64,000 nt of DNA from Halorubrum trapanicum (GCF_017873555.1 NZ_JAGGKE010000009.1:1-64000); one strand, 5' to 3'. Numbered from the stretch's first letter, positions 42,566 to 52,246 are shown. Made by a program: numbers and translations. The notes: generated by a model from the letters alone, not told the origin.

Positions 42566-42723
42566 GCAAGCGGCGGGAGGGTCGGTGGCGTTCCACCCGG
42601 TATCGCGTGAACTCTTATAAACACGTACTGGGCCGGCGTGTCTCGTCGGACGAGTCGTTCACCGCTACACAGTCGATCTGTAAGGTGTGCGAACCGCTGA
42701 CTCCCCCTACCCGAAAGAACAAC

Positions 42724-42732
42724 CGTTAAAAG
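42724..42732 (+). promoter_or_regulatory. TATA box of rpl11
   Basis: CGTTAAAAG lies 27 bases before the ATG at 42755, so the mRNA should be leaderless. Confidence 0.6.
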
Positions 42733-42754
42733 TCGCCGACGGGTTCGTACGGAC

Positions 42755-43231
42755 ATGGCTGGAACTATCGAAGCGCTCGTCCCCGGCGGGCAGGCCACCC
42801 CCGGCCCGCCGCTCGGTCCCGAGCTCGGACCGACGCCGGTGGACGTTCAGGACGTCGTCGCGCAGATCAACGACGAGACCGCCGCGTTCGACGGCATGGA
42901 AGTGCCCGTCACCGTCGAGTACGACGACGATGGCGCCTTCACCATCGAAGTCGGCGTGCCGCCCACCGCGGAGCTCATCAAGGACGAGGCCGGCTTCGAG
43001 ACCGGCTCCGGCGAGCCCCAGAAGGAGTTCGTCGCGGACATGTCCATCGAGCAGGTGAAGACGGTCGCCGAGCAGAAGTCGAGCGACCTGCTCGCGTACG
43101 ACACGAAGGCCGCCGCCAAGGAGGTCGGCGGCACCTGCGCCTCCCTCGGCGTCACCATCGAGGGCGAGGACGCCCGGACGTTCGACGACCGCGTCGACGC
43201 CGGCGACTACGACGACGTCCTCGACGAGTAA
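42755..43231 (+). CDS. rpl11: 50S ribosomal protein L11
   Basis: A 158-residue ribosomal protein binding the GTPase-centre rRNA. N-terminal GGQATPGPPLGPELGP and C-terminal DMSIEQVKTVAEQKSSDLLA with GTCASLGVTIEG are L11 signatures. Acidic for a ribosomal protein, as in haloarchaea. The usual L1-L10-L12 genes do not follow in this window. Confidence 0.97.
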   Translation: MAGTIEALVPGGQATPGPPLGPELGPTPVDVQDVVAQINDETAAFDGMEVPVTVEYDDDGAFTIEVGVPPTAELIKDEAGFETGSGEPQKEFVADMSIEQVKTVAEQKSSDLLAYDTKAAAKEVGGTCASLGVTIEGEDARTFDDRVDAGDYDDVLDE

Positions 43232-43302
43232 CGCCGCGGCTCCGACGACGACCGTTCTTCTCGGCGTAGGTTTCCCGGAGATCGCGTTCCGACGCGCTCG
43301 AC

Positions 43303-43380
43303 TCGACCGAGAGCGCACGCGCCGTCAACGCGACGAAGAGCGCATGCGTCCTCAGTTCGACCGAGAGCGCACGCGCCGTC
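43303..43380. repeat. 24-bp direct repeat
   Basis: TCGACCGAGAGCGCACGCGC plus CGTC occurs twice (43303-43326 and 43357-43380), with a degenerate third unit between (CGAAGAGCGCATGCGTC). Located between rpl11 and a small gene. No function evident. Confidence 0.75.
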
Positions 43381-43433
43381 GACGGCGCCCGCGCTCCGGC
43401 GGTTTTATCTCCGAACCGAGGCGACACGCCGGT

Positions 43434-43721
43434 ATGCCGGATCTTCACCCGATCGCGAAGCGGATCCACAACGTCCAGCCCCGAGCGGTGCGGCTCGAGC
43501 TCGACGCCGGCGAGACAGGCGTCTTCGAGTTCTCGTCGACCGAGTTCTTCCAGCGGGAGTTCCGCGGCGAGGGCGTCCGGACCGACGCCGACCGCGACGC
43601 CGACTTCCGGCTGATAAGCTCCGAGGACCACGAGCGGATCCTGCTCGGCCGCTCCGGTCCCGACGAAGAAGGCTGGTCGATGGTCGGCGAGGTGGTCGCG
43701 GCCGAGCGCGCCGAGGAGTGA
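43434..43721 (+). CDS. small haloarchaeal protein, unknown
   Basis: A 95-residue soluble protein with HPIAKRIHNVQPRAVRLELD, an EFSSTEFFQREFRGEGVRTD stretch, and RLISSEDHERILLGR. Predicted mostly beta, ending helical. GGTTTTATCT lies about 28 bases upstream (leaderless). I do not recognise a function. Converges with the UspA gene. Confidence 0.75.
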   Translation: MPDLHPIAKRIHNVQPRAVRLELDAGETGVFEFSSTEFFQREFRGEGVRTDADRDADFRLISSEDHERILLGRSGPDEEGWSMVGEVVAAERAEE

Positions 43722-43747
43722 TCGTCGGTCTCGGCTCGCGGAACCGC

Positions 43748-44200
43748 TCAGCGAACGACGGTGACGGGCACCTCGGCGCGGCGGACGACGCCCTCGGCGA
43801 CGCTGCCGAGGAGGACCCGAGAGATCCCGGTTCGGCCTCGACTCGCCAACACGACGTGGTCGAACGGCTCGCCGGAGCCGTCGTCCCCGCCGACCGGCTC
43901 CTCGCCGCCCGCCACGTCGAGGATCGTCTTCGTCGGGCGGCCGACTTCCAGTCTCGTCTCGATCTCCCGACCGACCGCCTCGGTCGTCTCGGAGAGGACT
44001 CGCTCGCCGCGCTGTTTGGCGCTTTCGTACCACTGGTCGGAGGCGCCCGGGAACCCGCCCTCCGCGCCCGTCGCCGAGTCCGCGGGGTTGATCACGTGGA
44101 GCGCCGTGAGTTCGGCGTCGGGCCACTCGTCGGCCGCGAACCGGAGCGCTTCGGCCGCCTCCTCCGACCCGTCGACCGCGACGAGGATGCGCTTGGACAT
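43748..44200 (-). CDS. universal stress protein (UspA family)
   Basis: A 150-residue nucleotide-binding alpha/beta fold. Begins MSKRILVAVDGSEEAAEALR and ends DHVVLASRGRTGISRVLLGS with VAEGVVRRAEVPVTVVR; the G-x2-G-x9-G-S ATP-binding pattern is present. Normal length. Role in general stress; partner unknown. Confidence 0.93.
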   Translation of the reverse strand: MSKRILVAVDGSEEAAEALRFAADEWPDAELTALHVINPADSATGAEGGFPGASDQWYESAKQRGERVLSETTEAVGREIETRLEVGRPTKTILDVAGGEEPVGGDDGSGEPFDHVVLASRGRTGISRVLLGSVAEGVVRRAEVPVTVVR

Positions 44201-44520
44201 ACGCGAGGGTTCGCGCGCTCAGGTTAAAAATGGCGGCGGCGACTCCAATTCGGCAAAAATCCGCTCGGAGAGACGATAGAGGGGGATCGATCAGCGGAAG
44301 AAGCCGTTCAAAAACACTTGCCGGGCGGCCGTTCACCGGCTCGTATGAGCAACCCGTACGCGCAGTCGCAGCTGGCGTGCGGAAGGTCACGAAGCGTCGG
44401 CGGACTCTCGGTCCTCCTGATCCTCGCGGGCGTCGTGTCCATCGCCGACTCGCGCGACAACCAGCGGCTCGGCGATCGGTTCGGACACGCTGGTCGTGCG
44501 GGTTTAGAGGGATCCCGCCG
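44201..44520. other. gene-free stretch between UspA and HerA-type gene
   Basis: A 320-base gap. An ATG frame at 44345-44590 (MSNPYAQSQLACGRSRSVGG, one hydrophobic stretch) overlaps the end of the ATPase gene and is not convincing; it might be a decayed small membrane protein. Nothing else was seen. Confidence 0.4.
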
Positions 44521-46422
44521 TCAGTCGTGGCGCGTCACGCACTCCGAGAGGCCGATCAGCTCGACCGGCTCGGAGTTGTCCGGCGAGTAGACGACCATCT
44601 GTCCCTTCTCCATGTACGGCACCTTCCCGGCGAGGTTCGTCGGGATGTTGACGCTGTGTATCGCGTCCTCGTCGCCGAGGTTCAACACGATCTTCGTGTT
44701 CACCTGCTTGAACACCGACTCCGCCACGTCCTGCGGGTCTTGGGTGATCAAGAAGAGACCCAACCGCTCCTTGCGGCCCTGCTTGGCGGCCTCCGTGAAC
44801 TTCTGGACCACCTTCTGCGCCTGGACGTTGTCGGCGTCGGCGAGGAAGTTGTGCGCCTCGTCCATCCCGACCAGCAGGGGCGTCTCCTTGATCCGGTCGC
44901 TGTCCGGGTCGTTCGAGAGCTTGTCGTCGATGAGCAGCCCCGCGACCGCGAGGACGACGATCTCCTTCTGCCGTGAGGTCGGCAGGTGGTAGGTGGGGAC
45001 GACCGAGAGACCGCCGGGGCGGACGAGCGTGTGGTCCAGCTCCGTGATCGGCTTCGCGTCCTGGTCGAACACGCCACTCGGGACCCCGCGGACCCGCCGT
45101 TTGACGGCGTCGAACGTCGCCTCGTGGACCCGACCGCTCTCGTGAAGCTCCTCTTTGAGCGCCGGGTCGTCGAGGTACGAGAGGAACTGGCTGTACGTGC
45201 CCGAATCGCCGTAACTGTCGAAGAAGCGGTTGAGAAGCGTCAGCAGCGCGGGGTACTGGTTGTCGTTGAGTCCCGACCCGGCCACCAGCCACGGCATGTC
45301 GTGCGCCAAAGAGAAGGGGATCGTGAACTCGACGCGCTCGGCGCGGTGGCCCTCGCCGGGATACGTCGCGTTCGCGACGCGGGGCACGAGGGCGACGGTG
45401 TCGTCGTGGCCGCCGTGGGCGATCCCCTCGCGCTCCAGCCGGCGCGCGAACGCGTCGTCGAGGTCGGGGTTGTCGTCGTGCATCTGCGCGTACTCGTCTT
45501 GCGGGTCGAACTGGACGACCGCCATCCGCGACTCGCGGCCGTCGCCCATCGGGTAGGTCCGGTCCGAGTCGAGGTACTGCCGGAGGACGTTCTTCGAGGC
45601 GTGGGTCTTCCCCGAACCGGTGCCGCCGGCGACGAGCGTGTGCCGGAAGGCGAGCGGGTCGCCGTCGGCGTAGTCGTCTTTTACTCGATAGTCGACGGTC
45701 GGCGGCTCGGCCGCGGTCCGGACCTTCTCGCCGCCGACCGAGAGGTGGCCGAGGAAGACGCCGTCGTCCGGAATCTTCAGCCCCGTCTTGATCTCGGCGT
45801 CGTCGGCCGCCTCCTCGACGACGGCCCCGGGCTTGGGGACTCGGTCCGTCATCCGGCGTTTCATCGAGTCGCCCTCGCCGTAGACGACGGACATCGGCTC
45901 CAGGTCGGCGACGAACTTGTAGTCGCGCTCGGCGAACTCGTCGCGTCGCATCTGCCGGCGGGCGTGGATCTCGGTCGCATCGTCCGACTGGAACTCCTGG
46001 GCGTACTCCAGCCCCGTGATCCGACAGAACAGCCGCTCGCCGTCTGGGTAGGGGATCAGGAGGTACTTCCCGAGCCGGACCGACTCGCGGTTGTCCGTCG
46101 TGACGAACGCCTTCAGGGAGGTCTCATCCTCCTCCTCGGCGACGCGAAGCCCCTGCGACACCGACACGACGCCGAGACCCGCGTCGCTGCCGGCCGGCGT
46201 CGCCTCGTAGGCGGCGAACGCGTCGTCATCGGCGTCGCCGCGCGCGTCGGCAGCGTCGGTCGACGCCGAATCGGCGGTCGCGGCGTCAACCGCACTCCCG
46301 CCGTCGGCCGCACTCCCGCCGTCGGCCGCGGACTCGGCCTCGTCTCCGGCGTCGTCGATCTCACCCCGAGTGCCGTCGCCGTCGCCGTCACCGCTGAACT
46401 CGGTGAAATCCTCCAGGGTCAT
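44521..46422 (-). CDS. HerA-type P-loop ATPase
   Basis: A 633-residue ATPase of the FtsK-HerA superfamily. A disordered acidic N-terminus (residues 1-75, duplicated SAADGG units) precedes a HAS-barrel-like domain (SVRLGKYLLIPYPDGERLFC). Walker A is AGGTGSGKTHAS, Walker B PLLVGMDEAHNFL, and the sensor region is LGLFLITQDPQDVAESVFKQ. No NurA, DNA repair or phage gene is adjacent. Function as a DNA translocase is inferred. It differs from the first HerA-like protein (4941-6995) in keeping the N-terminal barrel. Confidence 0.88.
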   Translation of the reverse strand: MTLEDFTEFSGDGDGDGTRGEIDDAGDEAESAADGGSAADGGSAVDAATADSASTDAADARGDADDDAFAAYEATPAGSDAGLGVVSVSQGLRVAEEEDETSLKAFVTTDNRESVRLGKYLLIPYPDGERLFCRITGLEYAQEFQSDDATEIHARRQMRRDEFAERDYKFVADLEPMSVVYGEGDSMKRRMTDRVPKPGAVVEEAADDAEIKTGLKIPDDGVFLGHLSVGGEKVRTAAEPPTVDYRVKDDYADGDPLAFRHTLVAGGTGSGKTHASKNVLRQYLDSDRTYPMGDGRESRMAVVQFDPQDEYAQMHDDNPDLDDAFARRLEREGIAHGGHDDTVALVPRVANATYPGEGHRAERVEFTIPFSLAHDMPWLVAGSGLNDNQYPALLTLLNRFFDSYGDSGTYSQFLSYLDDPALKEELHESGRVHEATFDAVKRRVRGVPSGVFDQDAKPITELDHTLVRPGGLSVVPTYHLPTSRQKEIVVLAVAGLLIDDKLSNDPDSDRIKETPLLVGMDEAHNFLADADNVQAQKVVQKFTEAAKQGRKERLGLFLITQDPQDVAESVFKQVNTKIVLNLGDEDAIHSVNIPTNLAGKVPYMEKGQMVVYSPDNSEPVELIGLSECVTRHD

Positions 46423-46535
46423 GGCGTATCCACCGGTCGCCGGGCCGAAAGCGTTTGCCCTCGCGTCGCGCTGTCGGTTCTCCCGGCGCTGAGCCGTCGC
46501 GGGGGCCTTATCCCGCTCGGCCCCCTACTCGTGGC

Positions 46536-46871
46536 ATGATACTCGTTCGCGGCAGCGGCGGCGGGACGGACCTCACCGGTACGGTGTTCGAGCGCGGGGA
46601 GGAGCCGCCCGCGTACAAGGGCGCGCCGAACGAGGACGCGCCGTACGTGTGGGTGTGCGACTCCTTTTACGAAGTCGAGAGCGGCGGCTCGCCGCTCGTC
46701 GTCGACGGCGAGGAGATCCGCGTCGCCTTCGAGGAGCCGATGCCCCGCGGGTTCGACACCCGCGAGCAGGCGGTCGCGGCGGCGCGCGAACACGTCCGGA
46801 CGCAGTTCGCGCGGATCGGCGTCGACCCCGCCGACGTCGAGGTCGAAGTGAGCGCGGCGGACCCGGCCTGA
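46536..46871 (+). CDS. haloarchaeal conserved protein, unknown
   Basis: A 111-residue acidic protein with MILVRGSGGGTDLTGTVFER at the N-terminus, AYKGAPNEDAPYVWVCDSFY, and GFDTREQAVAAAREHVRTQF, then a beta-strand end. Compact alpha/beta fold, no motifs recognised. Divergent from the HerA-type ATPase. ATG 46536 chosen; upstream frame lies in the ATPase promoter. Confidence 0.78.
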   Translation: MILVRGSGGGTDLTGTVFERGEEPPAYKGAPNEDAPYVWVCDSFYEVESGGSPLVVDGEEIRVAFEEPMPRGFDTREQAVAAAREHVRTQFARIGVDPADVEVEVSAADPA

Positions 46872-46951
46872 GGTCCGCGGACGAGTGGAGGTGAGTCGAC
46901 CGCGCCTCCGCTTCCCCCAACCCCTTTTCGACCGCGGCCCAACCACGCCGT

Positions 46952-48355
46952 ATGACCGAGCTACCGGACCGCGTCGTCGGCGACGCGCGGACGAGCGACT
47001 TCGGGTGGGACCTCCTCACCGACCTGACCGACATCGGGAACCGCATGGCGGGATCGACCGGCGAGCGCCGCGGCGCCGAGCGCGTCGTCGAGGCGTTCGA
47101 GGCGGCCGGCCTGCGGAACGCCGGTCTCGACGAGTTCGAGATCCCCGGCTGGTGGCGCGGCGCGTCGTCGCTGTCGGTGTCCGGCGCGGTCGAGCGTCGC
47201 CACGAGAACGCCCACGAGGTGATCGCGTTACCCGGCACGCCGAGCGGCGAGGTGACCGCCTCGCTCGTCGACGTGGGCGACGGCACCGACGAGGAGTTCG
47301 CGGCCGCGGAAGCGGAGCTGGAGGGCGCGGTCGCGATGGCCTCCTCGCGCACGCCCGAGAGTCACGACCGGTGGATCCACCGGATGGAGAAGTACGTCGC
47401 GGCGGCCGAGCGCGGCGCCGTCGGGTTCGTCTTCCGCAACCACATCGAGGGGGCGCTCCCGCCGACCGGCGAGATCGGCTACCACAACCGCCCCGGACCG
47501 ATCCCCGCGGTCGGCGTCTCGAAGGAGGTCGGCGACCGGCTCTCGCGGCTCGCCGCGGCGGCCGAGGGCGACGGGGAAGGTGGCGACGGTTCGAGAGGCG
47601 GCGCCGCAGCGGGAGACCTCCCGACCGTCTCGCTCGACGTCGACTGCCGGAACGAGCCGACGACCTCGGTGAACGCGGTCGCGGAGGTCGGCCCGGAGAC
47701 GGAGGAGGCGGTGTACCTCACCGCCCACGTCGACGCCCACGACGTGAGCGACGGCGCCAACGACAACGGCGCGGGGTCGGCGCTCGTCGCGGAGGTCGGC
47801 CGCCTGCTCGCCACGGTCGAGGGCGACCTCGACACGCGGGTCCGGCTCGTCACCTTCGGCTCCGAGGAGATCGGGCTGTGGGGAGCGTATCACACCGCGG
47901 AGACGACGCCGCGCGAGGAGATCGCCTGCGTGGTCAACCTCGACGGCGCCTGTAGCTCGCGGAACCTCCGCGTGGGAACGAACGGGTTCGACGGGATGCG
48001 GTCGGTTTTCGAGTCGGTCGCGGACGCGTTCGACGCGCCGCTCGCGACCGGGGAGACGATCGCGCCGCACGGCGACCAGTGGGCGTTCGTCCAGGAGGGG
48101 ATCCCGGCCGTGATGACCTCGACGACGAGCGACCAGTCCGGGCGCGGCTGGGGGCACACCCACGCCGACACCCTCGACAAGCTCGACTCCAGAGACCTCC
48201 GCGAGGTGGCGACGCTCGTGAGCGCTGCCGTCTACCGGTTCGCGACGGGGGAGGTCGAGGCGACCCACCGGTCGCGGGAGTCGATCCGCGACGCCATCGA
48301 CGAGGGGTACGTCGAGGAGCTGAAGACGGGCGGGCGGTGGCCGTACGAGGAGTGA
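46952..48355 (+). CDS. M28 family zinc aminopeptidase
   Basis: A 467-residue metallopeptidase with no clear signal peptide. Zinc ligands: H-x-D in YLTAHVDAHD, bridging D in SDGANDNGAGSALV, catalytic/ligand E-E in TFGSEEIGLWGAY, D in NLDGACSS and H in GWGHTHADTLDK. A PA-like insert (EVTASLVDVGDGTDEEFAAA ... PAVGVSK) and a disordered loop interrupt the fold. Cleaves N-terminal residues of peptides. Confidence 0.9.
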   Translation: MTELPDRVVGDARTSDFGWDLLTDLTDIGNRMAGSTGERRGAERVVEAFEAAGLRNAGLDEFEIPGWWRGASSLSVSGAVERRHENAHEVIALPGTPSGEVTASLVDVGDGTDEEFAAAEAELEGAVAMASSRTPESHDRWIHRMEKYVAAAERGAVGFVFRNHIEGALPPTGEIGYHNRPGPIPAVGVSKEVGDRLSRLAAAAEGDGEGGDGSRGGAAAGDLPTVSLDVDCRNEPTTSVNAVAEVGPETEEAVYLTAHVDAHDVSDGANDNGAGSALVAEVGRLLATVEGDLDTRVRLVTFGSEEIGLWGAYHTAETTPREEIACVVNLDGACSSRNLRVGTNGFDGMRSVFESVADAFDAPLATGETIAPHGDQWAFVQEGIPAVMTSTTSDQSGRGWGHTHADTLDKLDSRDLREVATLVSAAVYRFATGEVEATHRSRESIRDAIDEGYVEELKTGGRWPYEE

Positions 48356-48422
48356 GAGCCGCGAAGTAGAGACGACGCCGGGCGCGGCGGCTCACGGACC
48401 GCTCGCCGGGTCGGCGCCCGAC

Positions 48423-48614
48423 TCACTCCTCGTCGGAGCCGTCGGAGACGCCGAGCGGGAGCGAGTCGGGGGCGTCGCCGTCGGCGTCGAGACCGGCGTA
48501 CGCGTCGTCGATGAGCCGGGCCAGCTGCGTCTCGGGGGTCACGCCGCGGGCGGCGGCGAGGGCCGCGAGGCGCTCGTACTGCTCGTCCGGCACGGAGACG
48601 GTTCCGTCGTCCAT
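48423..48614 (-). CDS. short ribbon-helix-helix-like protein
   Basis: A 63-residue protein: TVSVPDEQYERLAALAAARG then VTPETQLARLIDDAYAGLDA is the strand-helix-helix order of CopG-type DNA-binding domains. The rest is an acidic tail. No toxin partner is adjacent. Confidence 0.7.
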   Translation of the reverse strand: MDDGTVSVPDEQYERLAALAAARGVTPETQLARLIDDAYAGLDADGDAPDSLPLGVSDGSDEE

Positions 48615-48662
48615 ACGCGGCGCTGCGTCCCGAAGCTACAAAAGCGTTGTTCGGACCCCCGT

Positions 48663-49403
48663 TCATGACGAATCCGACCGATCCGACTCGCGGACGGCGC
48701 CGACCGGTTCCCCCTCGGCGAACCGGTCGAACAGCGCGTTCATCACGACCGACTCGGCTCGCGAGAGGTGCTCCCACACCGTCGTCGAGCCGAGTCCCAG
48801 CTCGGCGGCGACCTCCTCGACGCCCACGCCGCCGCCGTGGTCGTAGTATCCCGCCGCGATCGCGGTCGCGAGGACCTCCCGCTGCCTGTCGGTAAGCCCG
48901 TCGAGGAGGCCGGACGCGGGGAGCTGCGGGGAGCGCTCGATAGAGGCCAGCTCCACGTTCCGCGCCAGCTCCACCTCGTTGCCCCCGCGTTCCAGCTCGC
49001 GCATCACCGCCGAGAGGTCGTCGTCTTCCTCCAGGTACGCCGTCCAGCGCTCGACGCCGCCGGAGATGGTCGTCCCCGTCCGGTAGTGGATCCCCATCCG
49101 CGAGAACCGCTCGCCGATCCCCTCCCAGTCGGCCGCCGCGACGTCGATCGTCAGGGCGACGTAGGCGTGGGTGCCCTCGATCGGCGCCAACGGCTCGGCC
49201 GACACGATCAGGTCGAACTCGCGGAACTCCTCGACGAACGCCTCGATCTCGGCCGGCGGTCCGGTGAGTTCGGCGATCCGCTTGTGCTCGGGACCGCTCC
49301 CAGTCATCGACGAGACGGAGCGGTACCGCACCTCCGGGTGGCGCGCGCTCACCTCGCACTCCGGCTCCCCCGCGTGGTGGATCCGGAACGTCACTTCCCG
49401 CAT
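48663..49403 (-). CDS. bacterio-opsin-activator-type HTH regulator
   Basis: A 246-residue regulator of the haloarchaeal HTH-10 group. The C-terminal 60 residues are the HTH: LTDRQREVLATAIAAGYYDH, GVGVEEVAAELGLGSTTVWE, HLSRAESVVMNALFDRF. The N-terminal two thirds is an alpha/beta sensing domain with no cofactor motif. The start ATG 49403 is supported by REVTFRIHHAG. A TATAAAT box lies about 50-60 bases upstream, leaving a short leader. Targets unknown. Confidence 0.88.
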   Translation of the reverse strand: MREVTFRIHHAGEPECEVSARHPEVRYRSVSSMTGSGPEHKRIAELTGPPAEIEAFVEEFREFDLIVSAEPLAPIEGTHAYVALTIDVAAADWEGIGERFSRMGIHYRTGTTISGGVERWTAYLEEDDDLSAVMRELERGGNEVELARNVELASIERSPQLPASGLLDGLTDRQREVLATAIAAGYYDHGGGVGVEEVAAELGLGSTTVWEHLSRAESVVMNALFDRFAEGEPVGAVRESDRSDSS

Positions 49404-49703
49404 GGCCGATTCGAGGGCGCCGAGGTTCAAACGGGTTCCGGAGCGTCGCGAGTCATTTATACCGGTGACCGCGCAACGATCGGCGTGGTGGCGATGACGA
49501 GTCGGTTACCCCCACCGAGCTCCTTGTGACGACGGGTTTCCACCGAGCCACCGTTTCCGTGCCCGCCAGCGGCGCGGCCGCCGCTCGCGGTCGTGGAGCG
49601 CGGTGAAAGTGATCGTAAACCGGCGAGTAGCGCCGAAGTCGTGCGGTTTCGACGCGAAATAGAAGGGTGAGTCGTCGTCGCAAGCGGCGGGACGGGGCGC
49701 CGC
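49404..49703. other. gene-free stretch
   Basis: About 300 bases between two minus-strand genes. It contains TATAAAT at 49455-49462 on the minus strand (promoter of the HTH gene). No other structure was recognised. Confidence 0.45.
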
Positions 49704-50777
49704 TCAGTACGAGGCCGCGCGCTTGTCGAGGCCGGCCGCCTCGATGTCCTCGCCGCCGACGGAGGTGCGGAGGACGTCCATCCCGTCGTCGCGGTCGACG
49801 TCGAAGTTGCGGGCGTACAGCTCCGCGACCCGCTCGTACTCGGCGTCGGAGACCGGCGGCACGTCGGCGGCGGCGCTCCACTCGGCGATGTCGTCGCCGT
49901 CGCGGAAGGTGGGCGTGACCGAGGCGACCTCGTCGTGCGCGAGCAGCCAGCGGATCGCGGCCTGCGCCATCGTACGGCTCCCCTCGGCGCCGTCGGGGTC
50001 TTCGAGGAAGCGGATCGCCTCGACCTTCTCCCAGCCCGTCTCGTACCACTCCTTCGGGCGGTGCGAGCGGTGGTCGCCGTCCTCGAGGACGGTGTCGGGC
50101 GTCACCTGCTCGTTGAGCAGGCCGGAGGAGTGCGGGACGCGGGCGATGACGGAGGTGTCGGAGCCGGACTCGCGGATGCTGTCGACGAAGTGGCTGCCGG
50201 GCTGCTGTTCGAAGAGGTTGAAGACGGTCTGGACCGCGTCGAACTCCTCGTACTCGATCGCGGCGTCGCCCTCGGCGAGCCAGCCGATGGAGGGACCGAG
50301 CGCCCAGCCGAGCGCGCCGACGCGACCGTCGGCCTTCCACTCGGCGAGGAGATCCCGGACCTCGGGCGTGACCTCGTCGACGTCCGCGTTGTGGAGCTGG
50401 AGCACGTCGACGTGGTCGGTGTCGAGCCGGTCGAGCGAGGCCTCGAACGCCTCGGTGAGGTACTCCTCGTTCAGCTCCTTGGGAAGCTCGCCGTGGCCCG
50501 CCTGCGGGTTGTCGTAGAAGTCGTAGCCGATCTTCGTCGACAGCGTCACCTCGTCGCGGCGGCCGGCGATCGCCTCGCCGATTATCTCCTCGCTGTCGCC
50601 GTGGCCGTACACGTCGCCGGTGTCGACGTAGGTGACGCCCGCGTCGAGCGCCTCCTCGACCATCTCGACCGCCTGTTCGTCCGAGCGGTCGCCCCACCAG
50701 TCGGTGCCGACGACCCACGCGCCGAAGCCGATCTCAGAGACCTCGACGCCCGAGTTCCCGAGTTCGCGGTGTTGCAT
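49704..50777 (-). CDS. aldo/keto reductase
   Basis: A 357-residue NADPH-dependent reductase. AKR features: GNSGVEVSEIGFGAWVVGTD, catalytic Tyr in VTYVDTGDVYGHGDSEEIIG, Lys in EVTLSTKIGYDFYD, and His in DVLQLHNADVDE. The C-terminal NADPH segment (MAQAAIRWLLAHDEVASVTP) is normal. Substrate unknown. ATG 50777 begins exactly at the family start. Confidence 0.93.
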   Translation of the reverse strand: MQHRELGNSGVEVSEIGFGAWVVGTDWWGDRSDEQAVEMVEEALDAGVTYVDTGDVYGHGDSEEIIGEAIAGRRDEVTLSTKIGYDFYDNPQAGHGELPKELNEEYLTEAFEASLDRLDTDHVDVLQLHNADVDEVTPEVRDLLAEWKADGRVGALGWALGPSIGWLAEGDAAIEYEEFDAVQTVFNLFEQQPGSHFVDSIRESGSDTSVIARVPHSSGLLNEQVTPDTVLEDGDHRSHRPKEWYETGWEKVEAIRFLEDPDGAEGSRTMAQAAIRWLLAHDEVASVTPTFRDGDDIAEWSAAADVPPVSDAEYERVAELYARNFDVDRDDGMDVLRTSVGGEDIEAAGLDKRAASY

Positions 50778-50826
50778 ACCCACCGGTTGGCGGTCGGGAC
50801 ACTTATCGGGCGCGGTCGCTCCCGCG

Positions 50827-50870
50827 CCGGTGGAATCGAAGCCCGGGACCGTCCCGGTGGAATCGAAGCC
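50827..50870. repeat. 17-bp direct repeat
   Basis: CCGGTGGAATCGAAGCC occurs at 50827-50843 and 50854-50870, 27 bases apart, just upstream of the aldo/keto reductase start. Confidence 0.7.
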
Positions 50871-50981
50871 GGTCACGGTCGCACCGAGGGGATCGGTCTC
50901 AGACTCGGTCGCGGGGGATCGCGGTTTCGTGTCCCGTCTCGCACCGTTGGATATTACTCGTTCGTCGCCCACCGAGCGGCC

Positions 50982-51158
50982 ATGGACGACGCCCTCCGCC
51001 GGCGGCTCGACGCCGTCGTCGCGCTGCTCGCGGTCATCGCCGCCGTCTCGGTCGCCGCCCTGCTGCTCTCGTTCGGCAGGGCCGCGATCGTCCCGTCCCT
51101 CGTGATCGCCTTCGTGGGCGTTCTCGTCGGCCTGTTCGTCGACGCCGAACTGTACTGA
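50982..51158 (+). CDS. small membrane protein
   Basis: A 58-residue protein with two hydrophobic segments (AVVALLAVIAAVSVAALLLS, IVPSLVIAFVGVLVGLFV) and a basic N-terminus. ATATTAC lies about 30 bases upstream. Seen in haloarchaea as a small hypothetical; function unknown. Confidence 0.65.
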   Translation: MDDALRRRLDAVVALLAVIAAVSVAALLLSFGRAAIVPSLVIAFVGVLVGLFVDAELY

Positions 51159-51221
51159 CCGGCTCGGGCGTCGAGAACGCACAACCGAATCCCTTTGAAC
51201 GACGGCGACGAAGGTGGGCCG

Positions 51222-52133
51222 ATGACAAAGCGACACGTGTCCCTGCCCGACGGCGCCGAGGCCGGGGTCCGAGGGTTCATCGACGAGGTGGACGAGCGGC
51301 TCTCCTCGGACGAGGACACCTGCGAGGTCGTCCGCGACGTGCTGATCGACCTCCACGGCGACCGCGAGGCGTGGGAGGCGTGGCAGGACGGCGAGTCCGT
51401 CTCACGGGCCGAGCGCGTCCGCCTTCAGGGGTACGACCCGTGTAACGCGACGCTGGAGTCGGAGTACTACGCGGAGAAGGACGAGGACCGCTTCCAGCGC
51501 TCGAAACACCTCCAGTGGCTCTGGCGGCAGTTCGACGCCACGCCGATGGCCGACAACGTCGAGTTCGCCCTCCGCTTCCGTCAGATGCTCGGGGACCACC
51601 TCTTCGCCGAGTGCGGGGAGAACTGCCGCTTCTTCAAGGGGATCTCCGTCACCTACGGCCACAACATCGAGGTCGGCGACAACGTCGTGATCCACGACGA
51701 CGTCCACCTCGACGACCGCGGGAAGCTGACGATCGGCGACCGCGCGTCGGTCTCCGACGGCGTCCACCTCTACAGCCACGACCACGACATCGTCGACCAG
51801 ACCGAGGTCCGGAACTTCCACACGATCGTCGCCGAGGACGCCCGCGTCACCTACGACGCGATGGTCCGGGCGGGCTGCCGGATCGGCGAGAACAGCGTCG
51901 TCGGCGCGCGCTCCGTGGTTCAGGGCGACGTGCCCGACCACCACGTCGTCGTCGGATCGCCCGCGCGAAGCGTCCGCGTGAAGCCCGGCTGGGAGGAGAC
52001 CGCAGAGGAACTTGAGGACGGACGGCTCCCCGACAACCAGGACGAGCGCGAGATCGAGTACGAACTCCCGGAGGACCTCGAACAGTTCGACGAGTTCGGG
52101 CGGGACCTCCGACCGCCGAATCCGTCGCGCTGA
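51222..52133 (+). CDS. left-handed beta-helix (LbH) acyltransferase
   Basis: A 303-residue hexapeptide-repeat acyltransferase. The repeat domain runs from about 125 to 245 ([72 protein letters not shown]), the trimeric beta-helix that transfers acetyl groups from acetyl-CoA. The catalytic His is likely in HLYSHDHDI. An extra N-terminal domain of about 120 residues and an acidic C-terminus are unusual. Substrate (sugar or other) not determinable. Confidence 0.88.
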   Translation: MTKRHVSLPDGAEAGVRGFIDEVDERLSSDEDTCEVVRDVLIDLHGDREAWEAWQDGESVSRAERVRLQGYDPCNATLESEYYAEKDEDRFQRSKHLQWLWRQFDATPMADNVEFALRFRQMLGDHLFAECGENCRFFKGISVTYGHNIEVGDNVVIHDDVHLDDRGKLTIGDRASVSDGVHLYSHDHDIVDQTEVRNFHTIVAEDARVTYDAMVRAGCRIGENSVVGARSVVQGDVPDHHVVVGSPARSVRVKPGWEETAEELEDGRLPDNQDEREIEYELPEDLEQFDEFGRDLRPPNPSR

Positions 52134-52235
52134 CGCTCCTCGGAGGTGCCGCCGTCGCGGGCGTCGCCGAGAACGCCCGTGGTGTGGTATCGCGCGCCAG
52201 TATCGTTATTGGCCAGCAGCGCGTACGAGCAGGTG

Positions 52236-52246
52236 GTGTAGTACAC
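52236..52246. promoter_or_regulatory. 11-bp palindrome before DJ-1/PfpI gene
   Basis: GTGTAGTACAC ends directly before the ATG at 52247. It could be an operator near the transcript start; too short to be sure. Confidence 0.35.

Noticed and set aside
44345..44590. 81-codon plus-strand ORF
   Set aside because: Overlaps the ATPase gene end antisense and its second half is basic and non-conserved; only its first 40 codons look slightly membrane-like.
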